DNA from: DASQPA01 sp963757335
Lineage (GTDB): Bacteria > Acidobacteriota > Thermoanaerobaculia > Multivoradales > UBA5704
Reading direction: 5' to 3'
Assembly: GCA_963757335.1 (NCBI GenBank)
Contig: CAVWRJ010000010.1
Span: 62,001-126,000 of the forward strand
Length of the DNA stretch: 64,000 bases
The notes beneath the pieces are model-generated. The model did not search any database. It had not been told where the DNA came from and saw nothing but the letters and a program-made list of their open reading frames with translations. Shown here piece by piece: positions 1-7,384 of the stretch (its first letter is position 1; every line of letters starts with the position of its first letter). The position numbers and the translations under genes were made by a program.

Positions 1-60
1 GCCAAGACCCTGGAAGAGGCGGACCTGGCGAAGGAGGTTGGGGTCCTCGACGGCGGTCAT
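1..60 (-). CDS. N-terminus of a cyclic-nucleotide-binding-type protein (partial)
   Basis: An ATG on the minus strand opens a reading frame that runs off the left edge of the window. The 20 visible residues contain LLRQVRLFQGLG, which resembles the first helix and strand of cNMP-binding (Crp/CAP-type) domains, where a leucine-rich helix precedes a 'LF.GL' turn. It begins 19 bp after the aminotransferase stop on the same strand, so the two could be cotranscribed. Only this fragment can be judged; the function is an inference from a very short match. Confidence 0.4.
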   Translation of the reverse strand, partial: MTAVEDPNLLRQVRLFQGLG

Positions 61-79
61 CGGCGATCAGGCGCTCGCT

Positions 80-1231
80 TCAAAGCCGGAGCACGGCCGC
101 GAGCGCCTCCACCCCCCGCTCTACGACGTCCGGCGGCGCCGCGGTGAAACAGAGCCGGACATGGGTGGGATAGGGGCCGAAGCTCGGCCCGGGGGCGACG
201 AAGAGCCCGCGATCGACAAAGTCCGCCAGCAGCCCTTCCAGGCCCCGTTCGTCCAGCCGGTCGGCGACATCCAGGAAGAGGAAGGTGCTCCCCTGCGGTG
301 GGGGCACCCCGAGGCGCCGTGCCGCCTGCTGCCCGGCGGTCCAGTAGGACTCTTTGGCCCGGGCGATCCACTCTTTCCCCGGACCGGCGAGCACCGCCAC
401 CGCCGCGAGCTGGGCGGCGGTCGGCGTGCTGTAGAAGCTGTGGGTGCTCACCTTGCGCAGCTCCCCCATGACTGCTTTCGGGCCGACGACGTGCCCGCAG
501 CGGTTCCCCGCCATGCCGTAGGCCTTCGAGAAGGAGTGGGCGGCGAAGGTGCGCTCGGGGGCGAGCGGCAGGCCGTAGGTGTGCTCCCCTGAGTAGAGGT
601 AGTCCTCGTAGACCTCGTCGGCGATCAGCCAGAGGTCCTCCCGGCGGGCCCAGTCGACGAGCGCTTCCAGCCAGGGGCGCGGGATCACCTGGCCGGAGGG
701 GTTGTTGGGAGTGTTGAAGTAGAGCGCGGCGGTGCGCGCGGTCAGCCGCTCGCGGACCGCCGCGACCGCCGTCTCGGGCGAGTCGACCCGGCCGAAGAAG
801 GGGACGGGAACCGGAACGCCGTGAAAGGAGCGGACGATCCCGGAGATCAGCGGCCAGTAGGGAGCGAGGATCAGCACCTCGTCGCCGGGTTCCAGGATGG
901 CCCCGGCGACCGCCCCCAGGGCGCCGGTGGCCCCCGTCGCCACCAGGACGTTCTCGCGCTCGACCGGCACGCCGGTGGTCTGGCGCGTTCGCTCGACCAG
1001 GGCGTCGAGCAGAGCGGGAAGCCCCTGCGGCGGTGCGTAGCGGTGCATGCCCGGGTGCTCGGCGACCCGCAGGTCCTCCATCCGGCAACCCGGAGCGGGC
1101 TCCATCCAGGTGTCCCCGACGTGGAGGGGATAGATCTCTCCGGCGTAAGTGGCGAGCCGGTGCGCCAGCGCCGTGTAGACCGATCCCGGGATGCCGGCGA
1201 CGGAAGGGGAGACCTGGGGGTGGCGGGGCAT
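80..1231 (-). CDS. PLP-dependent aminotransferase, class I/II (fold type I)
   Basis: A 383-residue enzyme expected to transfer an amino group using pyridoxal phosphate in the cytoplasm. It shows the fold-type-I signatures: NTPNNPSG before the PLP-contacting region, then the Schiff-base lysine in SFSKAYGMAGNRCG. Length fits the AspC/AAT-like family; the amino-acid substrate cannot be read from sequence. The ATG at 1231 was chosen because the family normally starts shortly before the ISPSV-like helix. The open frame continues upstream to 1384, but that part is derived from the hairpin element at 1309-1398 and looks non-native. No frameshift is visible, unlike several later genes. Confidence 0.88.
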   Translation of the reverse strand: MPRHPQVSPSVAGIPGSVYTALAHRLATYAGEIYPLHVGDTWMEPAPGCRMEDLRVAEHPGMHRYAPPQGLPALLDALVERTRQTTGVPVERENVLVATGATGALGAVAGAILEPGDEVLILAPYWPLISGIVRSFHGVPVPVPFFGRVDSPETAVAAVRERLTARTAALYFNTPNNPSGQVIPRPWLEALVDWARREDLWLIADEVYEDYLYSGEHTYGLPLAPERTFAAHSFSKAYGMAGNRCGHVVGPKAVMGELRKVSTHSFYSTPTAAQLAAVAVLAGPGKEWIARAKESYWTAGQQAARRLGVPPPQGSTFLFLDVADRLDERGLEGLLADFVDRGLFVAPGPSFGPYPTHVRLCFTAAPPDVVERGVEALAAVLRL

Positions 1232-1308
1232 GAATGGGTACTCTCGTCGGGCGACCGGCGTCCATCCTACCGCACGGTCCGGTCGCCCGTCCTCGAAACC
1301 AACCAGAA

Positions 1309-1398
1309 GGTACTGGGTCATTTTGAGCTGCGGGCGGCCTCCTTCGGGCGCTTCGCGCAGCCAGTCGTCCGTCCGCGGATTCAAACTGACCCAGTACC
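1309..1398. repeat. 90-bp hairpin element, copy 1
   Basis: The ends are 18-bp inverted repeats (1309-1326 and 1381-1398) with one mismatch, beginning GGTACTGGGTCA. The middle contains a 29-bp core (1339-1367) that is identical to the core of a second element at 55961-56051, including the small inner hairpin GCGC-TTC-GCGC. The terminal arms of the two copies differ in sequence but each pairs with its own partner. It sits between the aminotransferase and the outer-membrane protein gene and supplies the spurious N-terminal extension of the aminotransferase frame. Confidence 0.85.
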
Positions 1399-1422
1399 AA
1401 CCCTGGGCTCTACCTGGCGCGG

Positions 1423-2049
1423 CTACCAGGCGAGGATCAGCCCGGCGCTCCCCTCTCCCTGATAGAGGGCCTCGTTGGTCGAGTTGTTGCTGCGGTGGCC
1501 GCCGGAGTTGATTCCGGTGTCGATGTTCGCCCAGTAGCCCCGGGCCTCGAAGCGCAACCCGACATTGCGGTTGAAGAAGACCTTGACGCCGCCCATGATT
1601 GACCCCGCGAAGCGGTCCTGAGACTCGAAGCTCGTGAACTTCGGCTCGATGTGGGCGATGCCGAGCGACGCGCCGAGGTAGGGGGTCACCTGGCCGCGAC
1701 CCCAGTTGTAGAGGAGGCCGGCCTGGTAGTAGCTCACATCGACATCGCCGAGGTTGGTCGAAGGGGAGAAGAGGCCGTGGTCGAGGCGAAACGAGGTGCT
1801 CTGGCGATTGGCCAGCAGCTCGAACTGCCAGCGGTAGCCGATGGGGATGTCGAACGTCACCCCGTAGGCGCCACCCTCTTTGACCTTGAGATCGCGGCTC
1901 TCTCTAAAGCCGTTGTCGTCGAAGGCGGTGACGCTGCCGCTAAAGCGGTAGCTGGCGGTGGGAGTGATCTCGAAGCCCCTGCCCTGGGCGAAGGCGGCCC
2001 CGGGCATGAGGAGGAGGAGGAGGAGGAAGGCGAAGAGCAGTCTACGCAT
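1423..2049 (-). CDS. Outer-membrane beta-barrel protein
   Basis: A 208-residue exported protein. It begins with MRRLLF, a leucine-rich hydrophobic core and an AFA-Q signal-peptidase site. The mature part alternates short polar turns with amphipathic strands ending in aromatic residues (YRFSGSV, YRWQFELL, YNWGRG, EARGYWANI), the pattern of an eight-stranded OmpA/OprF-barrel or OMP_b-brl family. It ends with a hydrophobic/aromatic terminus (LILAW), as beta-barrel assembly signals do. A strong AGGAGA ribosome-binding site precedes the ATG at 2049. The specific role is not recognisable; structural membrane protein or small pore are both possible. Confidence 0.8.
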   Translation of the reverse strand: MRRLLFAFLLLLLLMPGAAFAQGRGFEITPTASYRFSGSVTAFDDNGFRESRDLKVKEGGAYGVTFDIPIGYRWQFELLANRQSTSFRLDHGLFSPSTNLGDVDVSYYQAGLLYNWGRGQVTPYLGASLGIAHIEPKFTSFESQDRFAGSIMGGVKVFFNRNVGLRFEARGYWANIDTGINSGGHRSNNSTNEALYQGEGSAGLILAW

Positions 2050-2118
2050 GAGGTTCTCCTTGATGGACACCCGGCGGATCGTCGGGCCGGGCGTTGAAAA
2101 GTTACCATCTCCGGCGAG

Positions 2119-2127
2119 TGCTACCAT
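2119..2127 (+). promoter_or_regulatory. Extended -10 promoter, leaderless arrangement
   Basis: The sequence TGcTACCAT matches TGn followed by a TAnnnT -10 hexamer (2122-2127). The ATG of the DUF971 gene is the seventh base after the hexamer, where transcription would start, so the mRNA would have essentially no leader. No Shine-Dalgarno sequence is present. The same nine bases occur at 3057 and 4461. Confidence 0.55.
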
Positions 2128-2133
2128 CGAGAC

Positions 2134-2466
2134 ATGGAGCAACCCACCCTGACCGAAGTGCGGCGGCAGCCCGACGGGCGGCATCTGCGTCTCACCTGGA
2201 GCGATGGCCACGCCGCCGAGTATGAGCACGACTACCTGCGCGGCTTCTGCCCGTGCGCCGGCTGCCAGGGGCATTCGGGGCTCAAGATCCGGTTTCTGCC
2301 CCCGCCACAGCCGGTTACTCCTGCAACCATCAAGCCCGTGGGCAACTACGCCATTTCGATCCTCTGGTCGGACGGCCACGGCACCGGCATCTACCGCTTC
2401 GACTTCCTGCGCCAGATCTGCCCCTGCGAGAAGTGCGGCGGCGCCCCCGAGTTCGTCGAGGTTTAG
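2134..2466 (+). CDS. DUF971 domain protein (GBBH-like N-terminal fold)
   Basis: A 110-residue protein made of one DUF971/GBBH-like_N domain. It starts with a beta hairpin (RHLRLTWSDGH) and carries two CPC-type pairs, CPCAGC near residue 40 and CPCEKC near residue 100, which resemble zinc- or iron-binding knuckles. In other bacteria this domain stands alone or is fused to the MRP/ApbC ATPase or to oxygenases, and links to Fe-S maturation have been suggested; no activity can be claimed here. The gene converges on mobA with a 4-bp overlap of stop codons. Confidence 0.85.
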   Translation: MEQPTLTEVRRQPDGRHLRLTWSDGHAAEYEHDYLRGFCPCAGCQGHSGLKIRFLPPPQPVTPATIKPVGNYAISILWSDGHGTGIYRFDFLRQICPCEKCGGAPEFVEV

Positions 2467-3065
2467 AGCTCTCCCGCCTCCCATCGCGCCAGCTCCTCGG
2501 GGGTGTTGAGGTTGAAGAACATCCGCTCCGGGTCGCCAAAGCGGGCGAGGAGCTCGCTCCCCAGGTAGCGGACTGAGAGGCCCGGCGCCTCCGTCAGGCG
2601 CTGGGGGGCCAGGCTGCCGGCGGCGACCAGGACCTCCAGGGCGGCGAGGGCGGGCGGGCGGTAGAGCGCTGAGAGGGGCTCGACCCGGCCGCGCCAGCGC
2701 GGCACCACCCAATCGAAGCCCGAGGGGCGGGCGAGCTCGGCGAGGAGCGCCTCCGGCACCTCCGGCAGATCGCAGGCGAGGACGAGGAGCGAGCGGCCGG
2801 GGTAGGCGAGCGCCGCTCCCAGGATACCCGCGGCGGGACCGCTCCCGGGGCCGTCGCCGATCGACCGCAACTCGGGGACGAGGCCGCGGCCACGGTCGGC
2901 GAGGACCACCTCCGGGCAGACCGCGGCGAGGCGGAGCGCGGCGCGACCGGGGAGGCTCCCGCCGGGCGCCGGGAGAGTCGCCTTGTCCCGCCCCATGCGG
3001 CGGGACTCACCGCCGGCGAGGACGATCCCGACCGGACCGGGCGGAGCTTCCTGCCGTGCTACCAT
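2463..3065 (-). CDS. mobA: Molybdenum cofactor guanylyltransferase
   Basis: A 200-residue cytoplasmic enzyme that transfers GMP from GTP to molybdopterin to make the guanine dinucleotide form of the cofactor. The nucleotide-binding motif VLAGGESRRMGRDKA lies at about residues 15-29, followed by the acidic metal-binding segment LACDLPEV near residue 100. Length matches MobA (about 190-200). The ATG at 3065 overlaps the divergent promoter of the cyclophilin gene. No other moco gene is in the window, so the consumer enzyme is not identified here. Confidence 0.88.
   Translation of the reverse strand: MVARQEAPPGPVGIVLAGGESRRMGRDKATLPAPGGSLPGRAALRLAAVCPEVVLADRGRGLVPELRSIGDGPGSGPAAGILGAALAYPGRSLLVLACDLPEVPEALLAELARPSGFDWVVPRWRGRVEPLSALYRPPALAALEVLVAAGSLAPQRLTEAPGLSVRYLGSELLARFGDPERMFFNLNTPEELARWEAGEL
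3057..3065 (+). promoter_or_regulatory. Extended -10 promoter of the cyclophilin gene
   Basis: TGcTACCAT again, with the -10 hexamer at 3060-3065. A start of transcription about seven bases later leaves a leader of roughly 30 bases that contains the ribosome-binding site GAGGAGA before the ATG at 3103. It overlaps the start codon of the divergent mobA. Confidence 0.5.
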
Positions 3066-3102
3066 CGCGTATCCAATTCAATGGCCAAGAGGAGACCCTT
3101 TC

Positions 3103-3678
3103 ATGAGCCTTTCCATCCCCGTGTTCATACTCGCCCTGGCGGCGGCCGGTGCGGCCGGCGGGAGCCCACCCCAGGCCCACCCGCACGTGACGTTCGACAC
3201 TTCGATGGGCAAGATCGTCCTCGAGCTCTACCCCGACAAGGCCCCGAAGACGGTCGCCAATTTCCTCGCCTACGTAAAAGCGCACCACTACGACGGCACC
3301 ATCTTCCACCGGGTCATCCCCAACTTCATGGTCCAGGGCGGCGGCTTCACCGCCGACATGCAGGAGAAGCCGACCAAGGCCACGGTCAAGAACGAGTCGA
3401 ACAACGGCCTGTCGAACGAGCGCGGCACGATCTCCATGGCGCGCACGTCGGACCCGGACAGCGCGAGCGCCCAGTTCTTCATCAGCGTCAAGGATAACAA
3501 GAGCAGCCTCGACTACCGCGGTCCGGGAACGGGTTACGCGGTCTTCGGCAAGGTGATCGAGGGCATGGACGTGGTCGACAAGATCGTCGGCGTCCCGACG
3601 ACCACCAAGGGACCTTACGGAGACGTCCCCATCACGCCGATCAAGATCGTCAAGGCCACCGCGAGCAGCGGCAAGTAG
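3103..3678 (+). CDS. Cyclophilin-type peptidyl-prolyl cis-trans isomerase (exported)
   Basis: A 191-residue protein with a short signal peptide (hydrophobic VFILALAAAGAAGG) followed by a complete bacterial cyclophilin domain. Key motifs are FHRVIPNFMVQGG, carrying the catalytic arginine, and the SMARTSDPDSASAQFFIS segment with the substrate-binding glutamine and phenylalanine. It would speed proline isomerisation during folding of periplasmic proteins. The ATG at 3103 was selected by the GAGGAGA site 7 bp upstream; the frame is open further upstream but lacks such a site. A terminator follows at 3715. Confidence 0.92.
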   Translation: MSLSIPVFILALAAAGAAGGSPPQAHPHVTFDTSMGKIVLELYPDKAPKTVANFLAYVKAHHYDGTIFHRVIPNFMVQGGGFTADMQEKPTKATVKNESNNGLSNERGTISMARTSDPDSASAQFFISVKDNKSSLDYRGPGTGYAVFGKVIEGMDVVDKIVGVPTTTKGPYGDVPITPIKIVKATASSGK

Positions 3679-3714
3679 CCCGTCGTCCCGTCGGCAATCG
3701 TCCGCTCGATCCAG

Positions 3715-3750
3715 CGTCCTTCCGCCTCGGCGGGAGGACGTTTATTTTTT
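3715..3750 (+). terminator. Intrinsic terminator after the cyclophilin gene
   Basis: A 12-bp stem (CGTCCT.CCGCC paired with GGCGG.AGGACG, one T-G wobble, two-base loop) is followed by TTTATTTTTT. The T tract doubles as the last codons (KSTKK-stop) of the convergent gene at 3742-4401. Confidence 0.88.
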
Positions 3751-4401
3751 AGTGCTCTTGCGGATCTGCGCCAGGCAGGACCAGAGCACGTCGAGCTGAT
3801 CTCTGCCATGCGGCAGGTCGCGGTCGCGCCAGAGGTCGCGGGCGCCGACCAGGAGGTCGTTCCAGTCGACCTTGTGGTTGTGCTCGTAGATCCGGCGGAT
3901 CGCCGCGAAGAGGTCGGCGACCGTCCAGATCGCCGGCCGGCGGCCGGCCAGCTCCCGCCAGGCGAGGCGCAGCGGAGCGAGGCGGCGGCGCGACAGCTCC
4001 TGGTTCTTGTACCGCACCCGGAGGGCCCCCACCTCGGGCAGGCGGTCGAACTCCAGGTCGCTCGGCACGGTGCGGTCGGAGATCACCTGCCAGTGCTGGG
4101 GGACCAGCTCCTCCTTGCGCACCTGCATGATGAGGGCATCGAAGCGTGCCACGTTCAAGCCCTCGAAGAGAACCCCGATCAGCGGGTTGTCGACACCCTC
4201 GATCCACTCCGCGATGTCCTCTTGCGTGGGGAGAGCGCGGGCCGGTGCCGCGGGGGCGGCAGGGGCGGCTGGTTTCGCGGCTGTGGCCGCCGGGGCTGCC
4301 GGGGTCGCCGCGGCTGCTGGCGGCGGAGTCGGCGGAGTGGGCCTGGGCGGCGCCGCGGTCGGTGCTTCCGGGGTGAAGGTGGGCTCGACGGGTTCGCTCA
4401 T
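3742..4401 (-). CDS. Hypothetical protein with Pro/Ala-rich N-terminus
   Basis: A 219-residue protein of unknown function. Residues 1-55 are almost only Pro, Ala and Thr, made of short repeated triplets (AAPAAPA), and are likely a flexible linker. Residues 60-219 form a predicted helical soluble domain with conserved-looking aromatic and charged stretches (WIEGVDNPLIGVLFEGLN, WNDLLVGARDLWRDRD). No signal peptide or membrane segment is seen. On the minus strand a TAGACT hexamer (4408-4413) ends six bases before the ATG, so the gene may be transcribed without a leader. I do not recognise a family. Confidence 0.65.
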   Translation of the reverse strand: MSEPVEPTFTPEAPTAAPPRPTPPTPPPAAAATPAAPAATAAKPAAPAAPAAPARALPTQEDIAEWIEGVDNPLIGVLFEGLNVARFDALIMQVRKEELVPQHWQVISDRTVPSDLEFDRLPEVGALRVRYKNQELSRRRLAPLRLAWRELAGRRPAIWTVADLFAAIRRIYEHNHKVDWNDLLVGARDLWRDRDLPHGRDQLDVLWSCLAQIRKSTKK

Positions 4402-4460
4402 GGCGCAAGTCTAACCGGTTTCGCCGTCCTGGCCGCAAGCATCGCAAGTGCCGCCAGCGC

Positions 4461-4469
4461 TGCTACCAT
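4461..4469 (+). promoter_or_regulatory. Extended -10 promoter, leaderless arrangement
   Basis: TGcTACCAT, hexamer 4464-4469. The GTG start of the aldo/keto reductase lies eight bases after the hexamer, at the expected transcription start, and there is no Shine-Dalgarno sequence between them. Confidence 0.5.
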
Positions 4470-4476
4470 CGGCGGC

Positions 4477-5454
4477 GTGATCGAGGGCCGCGCCACTCCC
4501 GAGGGGACCGACCGCTTCCGCCGCCGCTTCCCGCAGCTCGACGGGGCCGGTCACTTCAGGAGTGCCTGCGGCCTGTGGCTCTCCTCGATCGGCCTCGGCA
4601 CCTCCCAGGGGGCGCTCGACGAGGCGGCCGACTTGGGGTACGAGGCGGCGGTCCGCCGCGCCCTCACCCTCGGCTGCAACGTCTTCGACACCGCCATCAG
4701 CTACCGGGAGGAGCGGAGCGAGCGGGCTCTCGGACGGGCGCTCGCCCAGGCTTTCGCGGACGGCCTCGCCGCTCGCGACGAGGTCTTCGTGGTGACCAAG
4801 GGCGGGCTCAAGGACGAAACCTTCGCCGCGGAGCTGGCGCCCAGCCGCACCAACCTCGGCCTCCAGACGATCGACCTCTATTTCCTCCACAACCCCGAAA
4901 CCCGGCTTGCCGAGCTCCCCCAGCCGGATTTCGAGGCGCGCTTAGCGGCCGCCTTCGCGGCTCTCGAAGCGGCCGCCAACCGGGGCGAGATCGGCATCTA
5001 CGGGGTGGCGACCTGGGACGGCCTGCGGGTCTCGCCCTACGCTCCCGGGCACCTGAGCCTCGCCCGGCTGGCCGCACTTTCCGGCCCGCGCTTCCGGGCG
5101 ATCGAGCTGCCGCTCAACGCCGCCATGCCCGAGGCCCTGGTGGTCCCCACCCAGGAGCTCGACGGGGTGAGCGTCCCCGCTCTCGCCGCGGCGCGCAAGC
5201 TCGGCCTCGCCGTCCTCACCTCCGGCTCGATCCAGAAGCGCCTCGGCTACCCCCTGCCGCCGGAGATCGCCGCGGTCTTCCCCGATCTCGCGACCGACGC
5301 CCAGCGGGCCCTCCAGTTCACCCGCTCCGCTCCCGGGGTCGCCGTCGCCCTGGTGGGGATGGGCCGGGCGGCCCATGTGGAGGAGAACCTGGCCGTGGCG
5401 GCCGTCCCCAAAGCCGGCCTCGAAACCTTCCAGCGGATCTTCGGCGGGGGATGA
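4477..5454 (+). CDS. Aldo/keto reductase family oxidoreductase
   Basis: A 325-residue TIM-barrel NAD(P)H-dependent oxidoreductase. It shows the AKR pattern: LWLSSIGLGTSQG at the first strand, a catalytic-type 'FDTAISYREERSE' segment (Asp and Tyr of the tetrad), the lysine in VVTKGGLKD, and 'DLYFLHNPE' with the histidine. The C-terminal nucleotide-binding part is present (VAVALVGMGRAAHVEENL). The substrate is unknown. The GTG at 4477 was chosen because it follows the promoter at 4461 directly and because the frame upstream overlaps the opposite gene. It converges on the cold-shock gene with a 15-bp gap. Confidence 0.85.
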   Translation: MIEGRATPEGTDRFRRRFPQLDGAGHFRSACGLWLSSIGLGTSQGALDEAADLGYEAAVRRALTLGCNVFDTAISYREERSERALGRALAQAFADGLAARDEVFVVTKGGLKDETFAAELAPSRTNLGLQTIDLYFLHNPETRLAELPQPDFEARLAAAFAALEAAANRGEIGIYGVATWDGLRVSPYAPGHLSLARLAALSGPRFRAIELPLNAAMPEALVVPTQELDGVSVPALAAARKLGLAVLTSGSIQKRLGYPLPPEIAAVFPDLATDAQRALQFTRSAPGVAVALVGMGRAAHVEENLAVAAVPKAGLETFQRIFGGG

Positions 5455-5469
5455 TCCCACCCCCCAGAA

Positions 5470-5676
5470 TCAGCCGCGGAGCACGTTCTTGGCCTGCAGC
5501 CCCTTGGGGCCGGGGACGACCTCGAAGGTCACCTTCTCCGCCTGGTTCAAAGTCCTGAAGCCTTCCGAAACGATCGCGGTGTGATGGACGAAGATGTCCT
5601 CCCCGCCCTCCTCGGCCTGGATGAAGCCGTAGCCCTTGGCGTTGTTGAACCACTTGACCGTTCCCTGCTGCGTCAT
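5470..5676 (-). CDS. Cold-shock protein, CspA family
   Basis: A 68-residue single-domain OB-fold RNA chaperone. Both RNA-binding motifs are intact: RNP1 KGYGFI and RNP2 DIFVHH, preceded by the usual GTVKWFNN start. It would bind single-stranded RNA and DNA in the cytoplasm. An AAAGGAG ribosome-binding site lies seven bases upstream of the ATG. Family members often have long regulated leaders; the 298 bases upstream contain no other gene until the tRNA, so a long leader is possible but not shown. Confidence 0.95.
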   Translation of the reverse strand: MTQQGTVKWFNNAKGYGFIQAEEGGEDIFVHHTAIVSEGFRTLNQAEKVTFEVVPGPKGLQAKNVLRG

Positions 5677-5974
5677 CCTGCTACTCCTTTCCTAAATCAC
5701 GGGCCACCGATACCGAGGCCCGGGGTAAAGCACGGAGTGATTCAGTCGGGTCGTGACGGTACAGGTCGTCCTACTCGGAGCGCCGTCGGACCTTCCAGGT
5801 GCGTCTCAGAAATTTTTCAGATGGTTGCACCAATCGGTCCGGAAATCAAGACCGGGCGCACTCCACCCCGGGCCCCCTCGGCGGCTGCCGAGGGCGGGGA
5901 AGAGCTTCTAAAATCCAGGGGAAGATCTAGGAGGGAGCTTCGATACGACCAGCTATTACGACTAACTAAGGGAA
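5677..5974. other. Gap between cspA-like gene and tRNA-Leu
   Basis: About 300 bases without a gene that I can support. It is more AT-rich than its surroundings and presumably holds the promoter and leader of the cold-shock gene. I see no clear promoter hexamers or terminator in it. Confidence 0.5.
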
Positions 5975-6059
<85 letters not shown>

Positions 6060-6151
6060 TAAAGAACATCCCGGACCCAGAAGGCCCGGTTGGGGCGCTG
6101 ATTCTAGCAGGCCCGGTGCACCCTGTCTCCCCCCAGGTTTGAAGCCGCCGT

Positions 6152-6583
6152 TCAGTGCGCCGGCGGGGTCGGCTGAGCCGGGGCCGGAGCCGCCGGTTTC
6201 GCCGGCTGCGGAGCGGTCGCCGGGGTCGGGGCCGGCACGCCGGGAGCCGGCTTGGTGGTCGCCGGCACCGGAGCGGCTGCCGGAGGGGGTACCGCGGCCG
6301 TCGTCTTACCCTTGGCGCGGCCGACGCCGCTGACCACCGAGGAGCCGCCCGTGCCCTGGAAGACGCCGATCGAGATCGTGGTCAGGATAAAGACGACGAA
6401 CGAGGCTACGGTCAGCTTGTGCAGGAGAGTTGTGGCGCTCCTGGCGCCGAAGGCGGTCTGGGTGCTGCCGCCGCCGAAGACCGAGAGGTCCGCACCTTTG
6501 CCCTGCTGCAGGAGGACGACGAGGATGAGGAAGATGCAGACCAGGATGTGCACTGAGTACAACAGATATTGCAGGTAAACCAC
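6152..6583 (-). CDS. secG: Preprotein translocase subunit SecG
   Basis: A 143-residue inner-membrane protein that assists the SecYE channel. Two hydrophobic segments (about residues 5-25 and 55-75) flank the conserved cytoplasmic loop LLQQGKGADL...FGGGSTQTAFGARSATT, which is diagnostic. The last 60 residues are a Pro/Ala-rich tail not found in E. coli SecG (110 aa). It is the last gene of gap-pgk-tpiA-secG, an order common in many bacteria, with 45 bp after tpiA. Confidence 0.93.
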   Translation of the reverse strand: MVYLQYLLYSVHILVCIFLILVVLLQQGKGADLSVFGGGSTQTAFGARSATTLLHKLTVASFVVFILTTISIGVFQGTGGSSVVSGVGRAKGKTTAAVPPPAAAPVPATTKPAPGVPAPTPATAPQPAKPAAPAPAQPTPPAH

Positions 6584-6628
6584 GGTATCAGAACCTCCGA
6601 AGAGTGGACTCTAGACAGTCGGCAGCCA

Positions 6629-7384
6629 TCAGGCGCAAACGGTGATGATACCCAAGAATCGCTCCGGGTCAAGGCTTGCCCCGCCGACGAGGAAGCCGTC
6701 GATGTTCGGTTGGGCGATCAGGCTGCCGGCGTTTTCGGGGGTACAGGAGCCGCCGTAGAGGATCGGTATCGCCTCCGCCGCCTCGCGGCCGAGGCTCTCG
6801 GCCAGGGCCTGGCGGATGTAGGCGTGCGCCTCGGCGGCGATCCCGGGGGTCGCCGTTTCGCCGGTGCCGATCGCCCAAACCGGCTCGTAGGCGACGGCGA
6901 AGCGCTCGGGCGGCGACGCCAAGAGAGCGCCGAGCTGGCGGTCGAGCACCGTCCAGGTCGCGCCGCTCTGCCGCTCCTCCCCGGTCTCCCCGATGCAGAG
7001 CATGGGGACCATGTGGTGATGGGCCGCGGCGGCGACCTTCGCCGCCACCAGGATGTCGTCCTCGCCGTGGTCTCGGCGCCGCTCGCTGTGGCCGCAGAGG
7101 GCCCAGGAGCAGCCGGCGTCGCGCAGCTGGGCGGCCGAGACGTCCCCGGTGTGGGCCCCCTTCTCCGCCGGATGGAGATCCTGGGCCCCCACCGCGAGGT
7201 CGGTCTCGGCGAGCTCGGCGACGACGGCGGGGATCAGCGGGTAGGAGGGGAAGACCACCGTCCGCACCGGCGAGGTGTGGGAGACGCGGCGCAGAGTGCG
7301 GCACCAGGCGAGAGCCTCGGCGCGGAGGAGGTGCATTTTCCAGTTGGCGGCGATCAGCCGCCGCTTGCGGCGCTCGGGGCTCAC
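6629..7384 (-). CDS. tpiA: Triosephosphate isomerase
   Basis: A 251-residue TIM barrel that interconverts dihydroxyacetone phosphate and glyceraldehyde 3-phosphate. Catalytic residues are visible: lysine in AANWKMH (about residue 16), histidine in ALCGHSERR, and glutamate in AYEPVWAIGTG. The phosphate-binding loops ILYGGSCTPENA and FLVGGASL close the sequence. The start overlaps the pgk stop by 4 bp (ATGA), indicating translational coupling within the glycolytic operon. Confidence 0.97.
   Translation of the reverse strand: MSPERRKRRLIAANWKMHLLRAEALAWCRTLRRVSHTSPVRTVVFPSYPLIPAVVAELAETDLAVGAQDLHPAEKGAHTGDVSAAQLRDAGCSWALCGHSERRRDHGEDDILVAAKVAAAAHHHMVPMLCIGETGEERQSGATWTVLDRQLGALLASPPERFAVAYEPVWAIGTGETATPGIAAEAHAYIRQALAESLGREAAEAIPILYGGSCTPENAGSLIAQPNIDGFLVGGASLDPERFLGIITVCA

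Noticed and set aside
1232..1384. N-terminal extension of the aminotransferase
   Set aside because: The extra 51 codons derive from the hairpin element at 1309-1398, and the family start matches the ATG at 1231.
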